64,000 bases of DNA from Acanthopleura granulata (taxonomy: Eukaryota; Mollusca; Polyplacophora; Chitonida; Chitonidae), in the NCBI GenBank assembly GCA_016165875.1, contig JABBOT010000002.1, forward strand, positions 40,867,073 to 40,931,072. The letters run 5' to 3'. The notes beneath the pieces were generated by a model. That model was not told the origin of the DNA and searched no databases. It was given only the letters and a program-made list of their open reading frames with translations. Positions 38,073-50,800 of this stretch are shown one piece after another. Each line of letters starts with the position of its first letter. The stretch's first letter is position 1. The translations under genes and the position numbers were made by a program.

Positions 38073-38133
38073 CAGAAACTGGCTGGTATTGCCGTACCAC
38101 CGAAGCAGTGGTCATTGTTGGTTTACTCTCCAT
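38073..38133 (-). CDS. Candidate first coding exon, minus-strand membrane protein
   Basis: The start codon at 38133-38131 is in near-perfect eukaryotic context (ACACCATGG). Twenty codons plus one base follow, encoding MESKPTMTTASVVRQYQPVS, and end at a strong donor, G/GTAAGTAC. There is no signal peptide. One leftover base matches the two bases that open the transmembrane exon at 4649-4826. The joined product would be a short 21-residue N-terminus followed directly by the membrane span. The pairing is inferred from phase and topology only, and the implied intron is about 33 kb. The region upstream (38134 to about 38460) would be 5' UTR and promoter; no core element was identified. It could also be the start of an unrelated gene. 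Confidence 0.45.
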
Positions 38134-41100
38134 GGTGTGTAAAGCGGTACACAAAGCTCTCTGGACCAAAATCTGCAATGTTCTGGAAACTCTGACCCGC
38201 TAGATTTCTCCAGGTGGTCTTGGCTGCTTGTCGCCGGGAAAATTCGCCAATGCTTGTTGCAGAACGTTGTGCATGCGCTACAAAGATCACGGTTGATGGT
38301 TCATAGGCAGACCTAGATTATAATCGTTCTGAATCCTCCGGTCCCCGCAAAACGTTTGCGCTCCAATAAACTGTCGGCAGAAACGTGGTGGTGAAAACGG
38401 GAGCGACAAGACTGAGGACGGGTGAGGGGAGGATGAAATCAATCAGCGCAGGATCAGGGATTGGCTGTTAGATATCCACCCATCACATGGACACTGTTAC
38501 ATCAGTCGGCCGGTCTCTGGGGCAGGTAGTCTGCACGGCCACGCGTTAGATGTGTGCACGTAGTATAGGTCTCTTTATCTGGGATCACCATTCCCTGCGC
38601 TAACCACTCCCGCCATCCACTCGGCAGAAAACACATGAAGTCGATGTTGAGTGTTCACTTTAATTTTACCCGGTAAATCTCCCCTCAGCGGACATAAGCT
38701 GACACTTGTACATTTCGTTCCCATCCTCAATCCAGACGGGATTTAACGTACAGATTTAAACTAAACTTGCCTCCACCCGCATGGGTGTCAGTATTATATG
38801 GCTGCAGACATCAGGGAATGTGTAAAACAAAGTTTTCATTTGGAACTGATTCTTGCCTGTCGATATTTTGAGAACATTCTTTCAGTAAATCTCGCTTCGC
38901 TACTATGTATCAGAAAATTATGCAACGAATTTGCCTCCTTCTGAGGCAATGGCTGTTTGGTTGCCAACTGGCACTGAAACATTACTACTGCATTGTAATA
39001 TAACTAGACTTTTTCATTTCAACATCAATTTATGACCGTTCACTTGGTACAAAACAAACTTTAGCAATTAACATAACCTTAGTTCTGATTTATTGCACCC
39101 ATGCTTTATTCTTCACCATGAGAGATCCCAGCAACAATCAGTAGGTGATAAGCTATGTGACGTCGTAGCGGAAGAGTCACATGACGCGTTTCAAGACTAG
39201 TCACGTCTTCTATAACATGGCAGCTTGGAGTGAATTGTCTGTCATATCCGACTTGCAGAATATTCTCAACTATTAAAGCTTTACATTTTGTTTAATATTT
39301 TTCTTTGACACCTGTGGCTTACTTATTTTTTTTTGGGGGGGGGGGGCTATTTATAGTGGCAGACTCTATGCTCACTTTAGCAAATATACTGTGTAACCTT
39401 TCCATCAGCCAGGATTCATGCTTCCGTGGCTGACCGTTTTGTTGTTTCAGAAGGGTTATTGCTGTATACTTCACGCAAAACTGAAGGTTCCCCGATTGAT
39501 TTATGCACTGCGTATAGACACTTTGCTTCATGGTTATATAAGTTTATGTTGATTTATTTCACGATGAAATACAGCATGTTCACGTCATACGATGTCAGAG
39601 AGGCCTAACAGTGAACGCTAGTTCTAAAGAGGAGAAGACTGATGGGTTTAGTCTGTCGGGGTATAAATATACATGACTAGGGAAAAGAGGCTGTGAAAAG
39701 CAATTTAGAGGAGCCCAACATGTAACACAGGAACAGCATGAATCAACATGAAGGGAACCAGTACCCATAAATACAAGGCGTAACTAAATTAAAACCATTA
39801 CCATGTAACAAAAAAGTAGAAGTCACAAGCACAAATACAATATATATATTGGTGTGTATGCCCGAAAAATATCTGTTAACCTGACCCTGAAGCTTCTCGC
39901 ACAGTAGTTCACATGGGTTGTGGCCCTGCACTTCACCCAACTGACCATGAAGATTGCCTGACTGCCTGTTTACTGGTAAATATAATTTATCTTTTTACAC
40001 ATCATGAAAGAGTGACCACCGACGTTTGGCCAACACATAATGTTGTATTTACTTATACCCTAACCAACACGGCTAGTCCTGTTTGCATCCATATTTGGCA
40101 AGTTACTGACCAACCAGTGAAGGGCAAATGGCTTTCAACGAACGTTAGACTGCGCACACGGCTACAACAGGGCCATCGACAGCTCACGGTCACAAACGGG
40201 ACCCACAAACAGAGAGAGAGCGATGGAAAAAACAAATTCCAAGGTGAAGGTCGGGATTATACCTGCTACTTATGTTTCTCAAAGTTGACAATCAGTGGTT
40301 TCGTCGCTTCTCAATCGCTTATCATATGCGCTTTCCTTAATTTTATATATGTATACTCAGACTGAACACCCCGTATTATCCTGGTTTCTAGCCTAAATGT
40401 TTTCTGGCTACACCACCTTGGTATATCTTGATTAACTTGTGTTGGCGTGTCTGGTTCTGGCTCATAGGCACACGTCTAGAGTTCCGAATCTGTCTAGAAG
40501 TATTTAAGGTGGACTGTAGGTTACCTAGTGTTCGGGGGGTTTTGCTGCAATAATGAGTATGTTCTGAGACAGAAATATTACCCGTATATCTTGACGCAAA
40601 GTACCCAGTCATGTCCAATGTCCTTCGGGCACGCAAAGCTCCAATCCTGCGAAACAGATATTCCTGTGGTGTGAGTTGTAATGCTGATATGAACATCCGC
40701 TATTCCTTCAAGTAAAGTTTCAGAGACCTTGCATTCTAAACACTAGACGACGGAGACATTACAACTGAAACATAGTAATGAAAACAGCTTTTACAAAATA
40801 CTCGGAAGGATTTTGATGGGTTTCCGTCTTGAGGTAGGCCTAACCCATAATGGAAGCTAAGCACACGTTACGTTTTTGTTTATTGTTCCTCTGTTTTACT
40901 GTTGTGCAACTGTACTGATATACAGACACTATAAAAAGCTGATGCATGTGCGCGTATATTATCTTCCATGAACTAGCGTCTGGCCAACAAACTGCGAACA
41001 GCGGTTAAAGCCTTAGGATACAAAAAACACAGTCGCCAATGCTTGTAAAGGTGGCCTGCGCCCACCTTTCTTGTTCCAAAGTGTAACTAACCTTTATCTA

Positions 41101-41957
41101 ACTTTAACTAGCCAAAAATAATATATCGTGTAGTCACTAAGTCAGCTAAAATGGTCTGATGTCTTCGCTTCGAAGTGCTTTTTTCTTCTTCTTTACTGAT
41201 CAATAATTCCAGTAATAAAGTTTGTTGAGCACTACAGTGAGATGGATGCATTCAACATGTCGTGAGTCCAACTACCCCTAAATTGTTACCGTTCAATCTA
41301 CATGTTTTCGGGAAAAGCACTTGTGACGCCATGAAATCAAAGAAGAATGACGTCAAAGAAATATTGTGTAATAAATTTTTCTGACAATCGATTGAATTGT
41401 TCGCATTACTAACTATTGCTAGTTAAATGCGTGTTCTTGACTGACTGTTCGGAATGGATTGTTGGTGTGCAGAATGTAAGCCAAAATGTGCGTAGACCAC
41501 TCGAGCGATGTTAACACAACCAGTAACTGCAGACGTATTACAAGATGCAGCTAACATGTTGATAACATGTAAAACTCATTTCACTACAGCGCAGGTCTAG
41601 CCACAGCTGACCTACCCGTGATAGGCGAGGTCAGGGGTTCGAATCCACTTTTTGTGAATTCGACGGCCGTATGAACTCAAGAGTTGTCAGTTACATAATC
41701 CTGGTAAATAGTGAGTGTTTACCACTAGCACTTTGGTTTAATTCACCCATAAACCTGACCCGCCCTCACTATATTTGGTAACTACAGGTAACAAAATGGC
41801 CTGTAGTGACTATTTGTCCAATAAGAAACAAGATGCTGTCGAATCTTTAAAAGACGTCAGTATAGTATACACAGTAAAACCTGACATACCTAAAGATTTG
41901 GTTCCAGGACCTACCAAGTTGTACTCTAACGATATCTTGAATTAATGTATGGATGTA
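38134..41957. other. No gene recognised; T-run/G-run at 39325-39346; tRNA-like B box near 41640
   Basis: The first few hundred bases flank the candidate start exon and may hold its promoter. A run of T followed by 12 G lies at 39325-39346. A B-box-like GGGGTTCGAATCCAC sits at about 41633 with a poor A box. Open frames of 150 codons (39913-40365, plus) and 102 codons (40388-40696, minus) have no recognised domain. Confidence 0.35.
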
Positions 41958-42013
41958 TGATTGGAGTTTTACGTCATACTCAACAACCTGTTAGTCATAT
42001 GACGACGAGGTGT
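41958..42013 (-). mobile_element. Decayed SINE 3' end
   Basis: TGATTGGAGTTTTACGTCAT, ACTCAACAAC and CATATGACGACGAGGTGTCC correspond to the reverse of the main SINE 3' domain, with several changes and no clear tail. Confidence 0.35.
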
Positions 42014-42052
42014 CCTTAGAATGTATGTATATACTGTGTCTTCTTGTGGCAG

Positions 42053-42141
42053 AGCGAGTCCATGCCGCCAATGTGCATCCGCCACTGGAACATCATACTG
42101 AAGACACCAGACATGACACCCCTCCCAGTATCATATACTGA
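42053..42141 (+). CDS. Possible terminal exon of an unidentified gene
   Basis: A good acceptor (GTGTCTTCTTGTGGCAG) precedes a 29-codon frame containing RVHAANVHPPLEHHTEDTRH and ending in SIIY and TGA. A canonical AATAAA lies 68 bp further on. The layout of a last exon is therefore present, but no upstream partner and no family were recognised. Another frame over the same bases is open to 42271. Low confidence. Confidence 0.2.
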
Positions 42142-42208
42142 CACCTGGCCGACACTGCACGTCACCAGGCTATCTCATTATGTTAGAACTGTTTGTCATT
42201 CTGTCATA

Positions 42209-42214
42209 AATAAA
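42209..42214 (+). terminator. AATAAA polyadenylation signal candidate
   Basis: A hexamer following the possible terminal exon at 42053-42141. In A/T-rich DNA it is common by chance. Confidence 0.2.
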
Positions 42215-42850
42215 TTGACATTTGGATGGAGGCACAGACTTATATGGCCAACCCTTTATCCACAGAAATAATATATTGTTTATATTATGATAGAGATATT
42301 GCCTCTTCAGAGATATTCTTCTGGCTCTATTGCTCATTTAAAATATTCAGTACTTTTAATTCTCCAATTGAATATTTTTCTTTCATGTTGTACTAAACTA
42401 TTAAATGCCCATATGGCGCCGGTTCGCGATCTGCATCGTTTGTTTTTGTGAGTGGGGTTTTTCCCCAGGGAAACTGGATGCTTAACAGTATGTGTCATAA
42501 CGAAATATTGCAAGAGTGCAATAAATTTTTCTGACAATCGATTGAATGTATGTGTCATAAAGAAAGCGATTAACGTCCTTTTTATATTGATTTAATAGAC
42601 ATACGGGGACATATTTATACAATGGGGATAAAATGACACGCAAAACAAAAGGCCGCTTTCATCTAGCAAGGAGACAGCACTGTGTCGCGAAACTCAACCA
42701 CTTTATGTGTTAACTTACCATGCATGGTGAACTTTGGCTATAAACAGCGTATTCGTCGTCCTCTAGTTAAGTCTGTGGCCAACTTGTATGTTTGAAGTGG
42801 GCTGTATATTTATGTACATGAAAATGTCACCAAACTAATGCATTTCAATG
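42215..42850. other. No feature recognised
   Basis: Apparently unique sequence. Confidence 0.5.
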
Positions 42851-42854
42851 GTTT

Positions 42855-43045
42855 GCAACGATGCTAGTTACAACGTACCAAGCAACAACATTGTTAGTTA
42901 CAACGTACCCAGCAACAACATTGCTAGTAACAACGTACCCAGCAACAACGACAGAAGTCAAAACGTAATAGTAACAACACTGTTAGTTACGATGTACCCA
43001 GAAACAACTCTGCTAGTAACCGCCAAGGTAACCAGCAACAACGCT
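42855..43045. repeat. Tandem repeat, 30-bp unit, about 6 copies
   Basis: The unit is TAGTTACAACGTACCCAGCA followed by ACAACATTGC. Spacing of 30 bp is seen at 42865, 42895 and 42925. Later copies are diverged. Confidence 0.85.
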
Positions 43046-43829
43046 GTCACAACATACAACATAATCCACGGGAGGCGGGTATAACGGCGCCTTAAGAATA
43101 CACCATAGCCACCCATATCTCACTTCCAGGTAGAACTGTATTGTATCATTAAGTGAAAGTGAGATATCGGTGACGATGACTCATTCTGGGTTTTTCTGGC
43201 TGCATCCATTTAACTGCATGCCGCTTCCTCCCAAACCCGCCCCCGTCCCTCTGTGCGTATCCATTGCCGATAAATAACGATAAATATGGGGATAATATGC
43301 GGCTTTGTTGGTTTGCAAACTGTTTAAAATAGCTTTCTTTTGAAACAGAACTACAAAGCAAACTGACACAAGCGTTACCCCTGTTCGTCGATGTTGTTAT
43401 TTGTAAAATTCCCCTGTGGTTCAGCTGTGGAATAAAACAATTGAAAATGTTTGGATCTCAGTTGTTCAATCCGTATTGTCATACAAGGAAAGAAAGCGAA
43501 TATATGCCATATGAGGTCTAGGAACTTTCTCGCCTTGTCAGGGATATTTATCTGTTATCTGCGAATGCGTTTGGGTAAAAGTACAATCAAGGCAGTTATG
43601 TTTTTATTTACTTACTTATTTATTTATTTATCAACATGGCAGTCAGCTTTAAAGGTGTAGTAACCGGCATATCCCATCGACGTTTGCCAAATTACTGACT
43701 CTTCCCCACAGATATGCGCAATATACTGGTCGGTGCAATACAAGCGGTCTTCAGTGAAAATGGGACTGTGCAAATAGTCGAACGAGCGTCGTTTATCACT
43801 TACCGCTACAGTTATAACTTACTCGTACC
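43046..43829. other. No gene; TTTA/CTTA microsatellite at about 43605-43633
   Basis: Otherwise apparently unique. Confidence 0.45.
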
Positions 43830-44095
43830 GAAGTGAGTCCATGTACCGTGCCAAGTCTGTGTACCGTTTTGACTCATTCCGAATCGGCGAGTCTATGTAC
43901 CGTCAAAAATTGCAAAGCCTGTGAACCGTTTTGGATAACTCACGCAAAATCACCGGTCTGTGTACCTGCATACATAACTCATCCAAAATTGCAGAGCATG
44001 TGTATTGTCAACATTAACCCATTCAGAATGGAGTTCGTGTACCGTTATGAATAACATGTCCGGAATATGTAGGCCGATATGAATAACGGCTAATA
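43830..44095. repeat. Diverged tandem repeat, ~45-50-bp unit
   Basis: GAGTCTATGTACCGT, TTTGACTCATTC.GAAT and AAAATTGCA.AGC words recur five or six times with changes. Confidence 0.55.
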
Positions 44096-44688
44096 TAAAT
44101 CACTGATCGTTTGTGACTCGTAAACAAGGCTCATGAACTTGACCGCTGAATCTGGCAACAGATTCGATCTTTTCTATGATGTGTCGTCAATCTGCAGAAA
44201 TGTAAACCTGATATGAACATAGGAAATGCATGGGCAGCTTTATGGGGGCTCAGGACGGCATTGAGTTTTCAGTCTATTGCCGCACTGAACAGCGCATATT
44301 AATGCGATGCGCAGGCATACAACTGCTATATGCCAAATAACCAGCTGTTGTGGGTAAACAAACACCGGGGAGTACCGTGGGTCTGCGTCAGTCAGCAGTT
44401 TGGGAGTGCAGCGCAGGCACATGTCGACAGATTTCATTTCACAGAATGGGTGTGCCTACTTGCCTAGAAACAACCCACCCTGTTCACACATACAAACGTT
44501 AGTACCTGGATACAGTGTTACTAGAAAGCGTGCAAGGTGTGCCAGCCAGAACTATGACCGAGCGTGCTTCAGACACACCCGTAGGGGATGTACAGTGCTT
44601 CGTGCTTCGGTATCTGCCAGCAAAATTAAAACTCTGATCAGTGCTCTGGTGGCTTTCCAGCATTCATGTCGACTTTATTTCTAGGCAG
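44096..44688. other. No feature recognised
   Basis: A 94-codon open frame here (44400-44684) shows no domain. This interval was searched for the missing membrane-span exon of the synaptotagmin gene and none was seen. Confidence 0.45.
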
Positions 44689-44859
44689 TCACAATGTTAC
44701 GATGTTGTCTGCGGAAACCGCAAAAAGATGGCTGTGAGCAGATAGTATTGAAGCGAGCAGACTGCGGGACAATCATTTGGGCGGACTCGTATCAAACGAA
44801 CTGGTCAGATTGCAACGATAAAGGGATTCACCAGATCACGCTAAAAGCCGTGCAGCCAA
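44689..44859 (+). CDS. Probable upstream exon of the synaptotagmin gene
   Basis: The acceptor TTTATTTCTAGGCAG ends at 44688 and the strong donor GTGAGT begins at 44860. The exon leaves one base, which the next exon (48839) completes to a serine codon. The peptide starts with a cysteine-rich, basic stretch, TMLRCCLRKPQKDGCEQ, that would suit the cytoplasmic side of a membrane span. It continues with IVLKRADCGTIIWADSYQTN. There is no homology I can name, so support rests on splice sites and phase. An alternative acceptor at CTAG, four bases upstream, is also in frame. Confidence 0.4.
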
Positions 44860-47800
44860 GTGAGTTGGTGGTGGTGGGGGGGGGGGGGTACGTGGGTCTG
44901 AACAGCACATAGATAATTGTTGTTTACCATGTCTTCTTTGTCCAGTAACATTAGTTCGATGAAAAAGTCCGATGCTGTGATTCGATGGTACCAAGCTGTA
45001 ATAAATAATGTAATGCAAAGAGACAAGGGCGGGAAGCGTTGGTACGAGGACACCAAGACGGTGAATCACTATACACTGGTGGCAATCATTATGTCGCACC
45101 CTAATTGTCTTGTACTATCATACTTTACCTATGGGATATCGTGCAATCGATAGTATTTTACCTTTGTATACGGCAATATCGTACCGCCGCCTCACTGTAG
45201 GGTCGTACCATCATTGATGATTTCGTGTTACATCATATTGTAGGGAGTTGGTCGTGGTATACTTGTTAGACGCGCTCGTCTTACAATTTCTGTACAGAAT
45301 AAAACAGTTTCGGGTTCAAATCCCGTCTTGGGCAGGAAATTTGTTGATTCCTCTGCTTTTACTGCCAGTTGGGTTTTGGTTATTAGGCGAAGACGAAGCT
45401 AATGTGGCAGTTTGCTCAGTCTAACGCTCCTTGGCTCTCCTCCTTCCAATATGGAGTGCATATGTGGAGGTGAAATGTGCGAAAGTTTGTCAGTAACTTG
45501 CCAATAGTCGATGGTTTACTCCGGGCACTCCGGTTCTCGAAACACTTTTGTTGTCGAAACACTTTTGGTGAAAACAACTTAACCATGGTTTTAGTTAGCC
45601 AGCATGGCGCAGCTGGCATTACCATGTCTCCTGTTTAGACGTTATCAGAACCTAAGCCCACGAGCCATATTTTTTATTCACAAATACACTGATAGATAAC
45701 TGACGGCAGATCATTTACGCCCGTCCGAAAAGGTCTGAAAGGCCCTATAACTATCAAACAGATACTCTAGATTTTGAAGCATTTTTTGGAAGTCACAAAC
45801 GAGTGTTGATCCATAACACATCTGCTCGTCAGTTACTAGCCCTCAAGGCACATATAGGTATTTCATGCTGTGCTCAGCGCTAATGGCCTAATGGTTTTTC
45901 TGTCACGTGATGTTAAAAAAGTGTCAAAATTTCCGCAGGGCAATTTCAATGTAAACGACACATTGAGTGAATAAATTTAACCCAACGGGTCCTGCAAACC
46001 TAACAACCCTTTTGGTTTAAAGCCGAATCTGCAGAAGTAATTAGACCACTCGCCCAGCAACAACACGGAAGCTTGTAGGTCATATCTAACATTGAGTATC
46101 ACGGAAAAATATGGTAAGAACGTATGGCATGTATATTCAGTTGAAAACCCACCGCTACCGACCCAGTGCCACGTTTCGTGGTCAGCGTGACGAAAAACTC
46201 CAGGTGCAATGTTACCATGTATATACCGACATACCTTTCCCGTATCGCACCACTCGCACGGTAATGATGGATGTCTGCGTTAGTGTAGCTGACACTACAA
46301 CACGACACGTCTCCCCCTGAAGCAGGTTCAGGAGATGACACCTCAAATGACAGATCGTTGTCACGCGCACGGGAACAACGCAAATGTCCCTGTCTTGACA
46401 GTTGATTGTTCCTTTATAGGAAAGATATCTCAAAATTAAAGTTAACCGTCATAATATTTCCCGACGCAAACTATATCCAAAGCAAGATTATGTTTATTGG
46501 AAAGAGAGCGCAGTTATGAAAATCGACTGTAATACAGATTTGCCCGTCCTCACCTTGTACATAATGTAAGGCTTTGGTGCATCTAACTTAACATCATGCC
46601 CCAGGTGTACGCCAGATATATCACAATGGATAGTTTTATTTATATTTCACAAGGTGTAACGTCCATCTGTGGGGAATTGATCAGCTTGTTTTTTGTTTTT
46701 CTTTTTTTTCTTTTTTTTTTTGTTTGTTTGTTTTTTGTTTTTTTGGGGGGGGGGTTGTTTTGATTTTTTTTGTCTTGCAAAATGAATAAGAGCATCACTT
46801 GTGTGAGCCACCTTCTCCAAGTACTTTGTAAAGGTTTGCGATTTATACTGTCCCATCGATTAGCACTCTATATTTTGCCAGTTTCAGATTTCTCCGCGAA
46901 GAATTTTCCCCTACATATTGTCCTCACTGCTGCCAAGGAAATGTCATGGAAAACGTTGCACGTGAAAAAAAATCGATTTTATTACATTATTTAGACATAG
47001 GTGGTGTAGGCTTGCAAATTTAATTACCCTGCATTCTTAATTACTGATCATCGTCTGACGCTGCTGGTGGTATAACAAATGGAAAACCTGGAATGGTTTC
47101 AAACTGTTTACTTGTAAAAAAAATACATCAAAAAGCCATGCAAAGAGATTCCAGAATGAGAAATGTTTATCATATTTTTTCATGCCTGTGATACAAAGAT
47201 ACATGCATTGATAAGCAATGTTTTCGGAATAGCCTACAATGGACAGGGCTGTTGACCTGCTAAGCTGTTACTGGCCTGTGTTTATGAAAGTAGTTCTATA
47301 CTCTTCCGGAGCGCGCATCACCGGACCGACAAATGTAGGCCTACCTTGTGTACGGTAAATGACCAAAAGTCAGGTACCACTTTGAGAAACCCTTTCCCCT
47401 TTTTCCTCCAGCTGTTGTTAACCGTTTTATCTGCTTAGTGCAGCTGTATATATGTAACTAGCTACATGTATTTGACTCTTCAGTTTACGGACACGCCTAG
47501 GCTTGATTGTATCCATAGTGTCTAGTACAAGTACCTACTGATTTGGGGCGCTGTTCTAATTATTGGTGAATTCTCCCTGTGGTGAATGTTACGATGTCAG
47601 AGGGGTGTGTATCGGTTCCGTAATAAACACTGACGACGTATTCAACATCTTCATTGAGCTGCCATCACAATTGTCTCCTTTTTCTAGGGTATAACACGTC
47701 GCTCCTTTCTAAATTACATCCTTCCGCTTGCAACCATTAAATGAAAATAAATGTTACGTTATGTTATTTTCAATTAGCCGGCTAAGATTTCCGTGGACTG

Positions 47801-50800
47801 CAGGCCCTCAAAAAGATATCTTACATGTTTTACAATGCTTTCTTACCTCCAGTGGGGCTCGTGACCAGGTTTAATGCCGAGTATATATGGCTACGTTTTT
47901 ACACTCCATGTTGTTCTTATCTAGTAACGCTGCAGCAGTTCATGATCCAGGTTCATGGGTACATGCCTGTGTTTTACATCACATGTTGGTCCTGTCTTGG
48001 AACCTTACTGTAGTTCATGATCCGGATTCATGAGTAAATAGCTGTGTTTTACATCACATGTTGGTCCTGTCTTGTAACCTTGCTGCAGTTCATGAACCGG
48101 GTTCATGGGTAAATACCTGTATTTTACATCACATGTTGGTCCTGTCTTGTAACCTTACTGCAATTCATGACCTAGGTTCATGATGGGTATGTATACCTGT
48201 GTTTTACATCCCAAGTTGGTTCTGTCCCGTAAGGTTACTGGAGTTCATCACCTAGATTTATGTTGGGTATGTACACCTGTGTTTTACATCCCAAGTTGGT
48301 TCTGTCCCGTAAGGTTACTGGAGTTCATCACCTAGATTTATGTTGGGTATGTACACCTGTGTTTTACATCCCAAGTTGGTTCTGTCCCGTAAGGTTACTG
48401 GAGTTCATCACCTAGATTTATGTTGGGTATGTATACCTGTGTTTCACAGCCATGATGACCCTGTCAGGTAATACAATCCAGTTTAATGTTGATTAGATAC
48501 ACCACTGTTTCACATCCCATATAGCCCCTATCATGTATCACTGTAGAGGTTCCGAGTTTTACAACCCATGTATCTCTTATTCCGTATCATTACAGCGGTT
48601 CATGATTCTGGCTAATATTTGGTAGATCAGTGTACACGTGTTTTGCAATCTGTATAACTCCTTTCATCTATCGCCACGGCGGTTCATGATTAAGATTAAT
48701 GTTTAGTAGGTGTACCTGTGTTTTACATTTCGTGTAGCTCATATTCCGTACCGTTATACAGAGTGGTTTATGATTAAGGCTCATGTTACGGATGGTACAT
48801 TTTACATTTCATCCTGTCTCGTATATCTATCGTTACAGGTGCAGAGCAACGTATATCTGCTAGGAGGAGATCGTGGGTCGAGAACGAGACTCCCTACAGC
48901 TGGCCACGCTCTTCTAGCCAATCAGAACATGCCAGTTCATTAAAACAGTCAGAGCCTTCCAATTTGACCTGCCAATCAGAACCTTGTTCACCGACAATCC
49001 ACCCGGCGGAAGTAACCGACTTAAACCGAGAGAGCTTCCTTGGGTCCTATTTCAAACAGGGTACCAAATAGTTTACAGCAAGCTCGTTTTCACACATCTT
49101 TGAACTTAATGAATAAGAGAGTACACGATTTGAATCCAGCCTGCTTCTGAGAAATCCGGGCATTACGAATCTTTAATTCTGAGGAATCACATGCATAGTT
49201 GGATTAGGAGGCTATTTCAAGTATTGGATGCATTTGGCTTCTCAGTAACGATATATAGTGGATTTGGAGGCTACTTAAAGTACTGAATCAAACTAGCTTC
49301 TGGGTAATCACATTGTGGATTAGGCTATTTCAAGTAGTGAATCCGACTGGTTTCTGGGAAAATACATAGTGGATTATGACACTCTTCGTGACTGAACCCA
49401 GCTTGATTCTGAACACTCACATTGCGGTTTATGCAGCACTGCTAATGGTGTGACCTATACCGCCCAAATCTATGAATACTGTGCGTTTGCATGATCGAAA
49501 CTATCATATGAGCTACTGCTAAGTGTTTTTTTCACATGGGTTGCAGCAGACGAAGTGTTTGCAGCCGAACGTATACATCCCTGCGGGAATGTGGACAGGC
49601 AGGGAAAACCAGCCACTGTCCTGTTCTCAGTGCAGAGAATCCCCACAGCTAATGGGTGAGTGTCTACACTTACCTAGTCTACCTTGTTGTAGTGATGCAT
49701 CTGATTCATTGATAATGTTCATACACAATAAACCATGGTCCTGCCCGCTGGATTTACTCAGTCGTGATAATAATTTTTTGCCTAAAATAGTCTACATTTA
49801 GTCGTGGTGATAAATTCTGCGGAGGCGGCCAATACGAACTTTGTCCTGCTTATGTATTACAGTGGTACTGCCTCTGCCCACTTAGTCGTGCGGATAAATT
49901 CTGTTAAGGCAGCCAGTACGTACTTCCTCCTGCTTATGTATTACAGTGGTACTGCCTCTGCCCACTTAGTCGTGCTGATAAATTCTGTTGATGCAGACAA
50001 TACGAACTTCCTCCGGCTTATGTATTACAGTGGCAATGACCCTATCCACTTAGTCATCGTGATAAATTCTGTTGAGGCAGCACTTTGTCCTGCTAATGTA
50101 TTACAGTGGCACTGTCTCTGCCCGCTTAATCGTGGTGGAAAATTGTATTGAGATAGCCAATACGTACTTCGTCCTGCTTATGTATCACAGTGACGCTGGA
50201 AGGCAAAAGGACGAAAGGGCTAGGCTTGATGGGGTCTCCCACTTTCAGCCTTTTCCCTCCTGGTTAGCATACTCACAGCAATTTAAAATCGGAAGGCAAA
50301 AGGGCGAAAGGTCCAGATATCGTGGAATCTCAACTTTCGTTGTTTCGCTCTTTTGTGTTTTTACAAGAAGCAAAACTCGAAAGAGCAAAAGGGCGTAACA
50401 ACTGCTTGTAAATCGCATGCCAACCGGAAGGCAGAAGGACGAAAGGGCGAGGTTTGGTGTAATCTGACACTTTCGTTTTTTCGCTCTTTGTGTTTCTACA
50501 TGAAGCAAAACTCGAAAGAACACACAAGAAAGGACCACACAAAAGAGCGAGGTGACAAAACCTCGTTGTTTTACCTTGCACTTTCTTACTTTCGCTTCGC
50601 CTTTTCGCACTTTTGCCTCGCATTTTTTTTTTTCGTCCTCTCGTTATTTCGTCCTTTCGCATTATTTTCTGGTCTAAATAATCACTAGAAAGGACTAAAG
50701 CACCGATGGCCGCTATCGGCTTCCATATGGCCATGGTACTTTCTAAGTCGTACATAATAGAAAAACGCGTAGCCTATTTCGGTCTGTTGTAGTTGGTGAA

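Noticed and set aside
39913..40365. 150-codon plus-strand frame
   Set aside because: No domain, no splice support beyond a chance donor, and no coding-like composition.
40388..40696. 102-codon minus-strand frame that looked faintly transposon-like
   Set aside because: I could not match it to any transposase or reverse-transcriptase motif.
45240..45345. Possible tRNA genes at B boxes near 16890, 21110, 26935, 41640 and 45315
   Set aside because: Arms and spacing do not fold into a convincing cloverleaf. SINE heads are the better reading.
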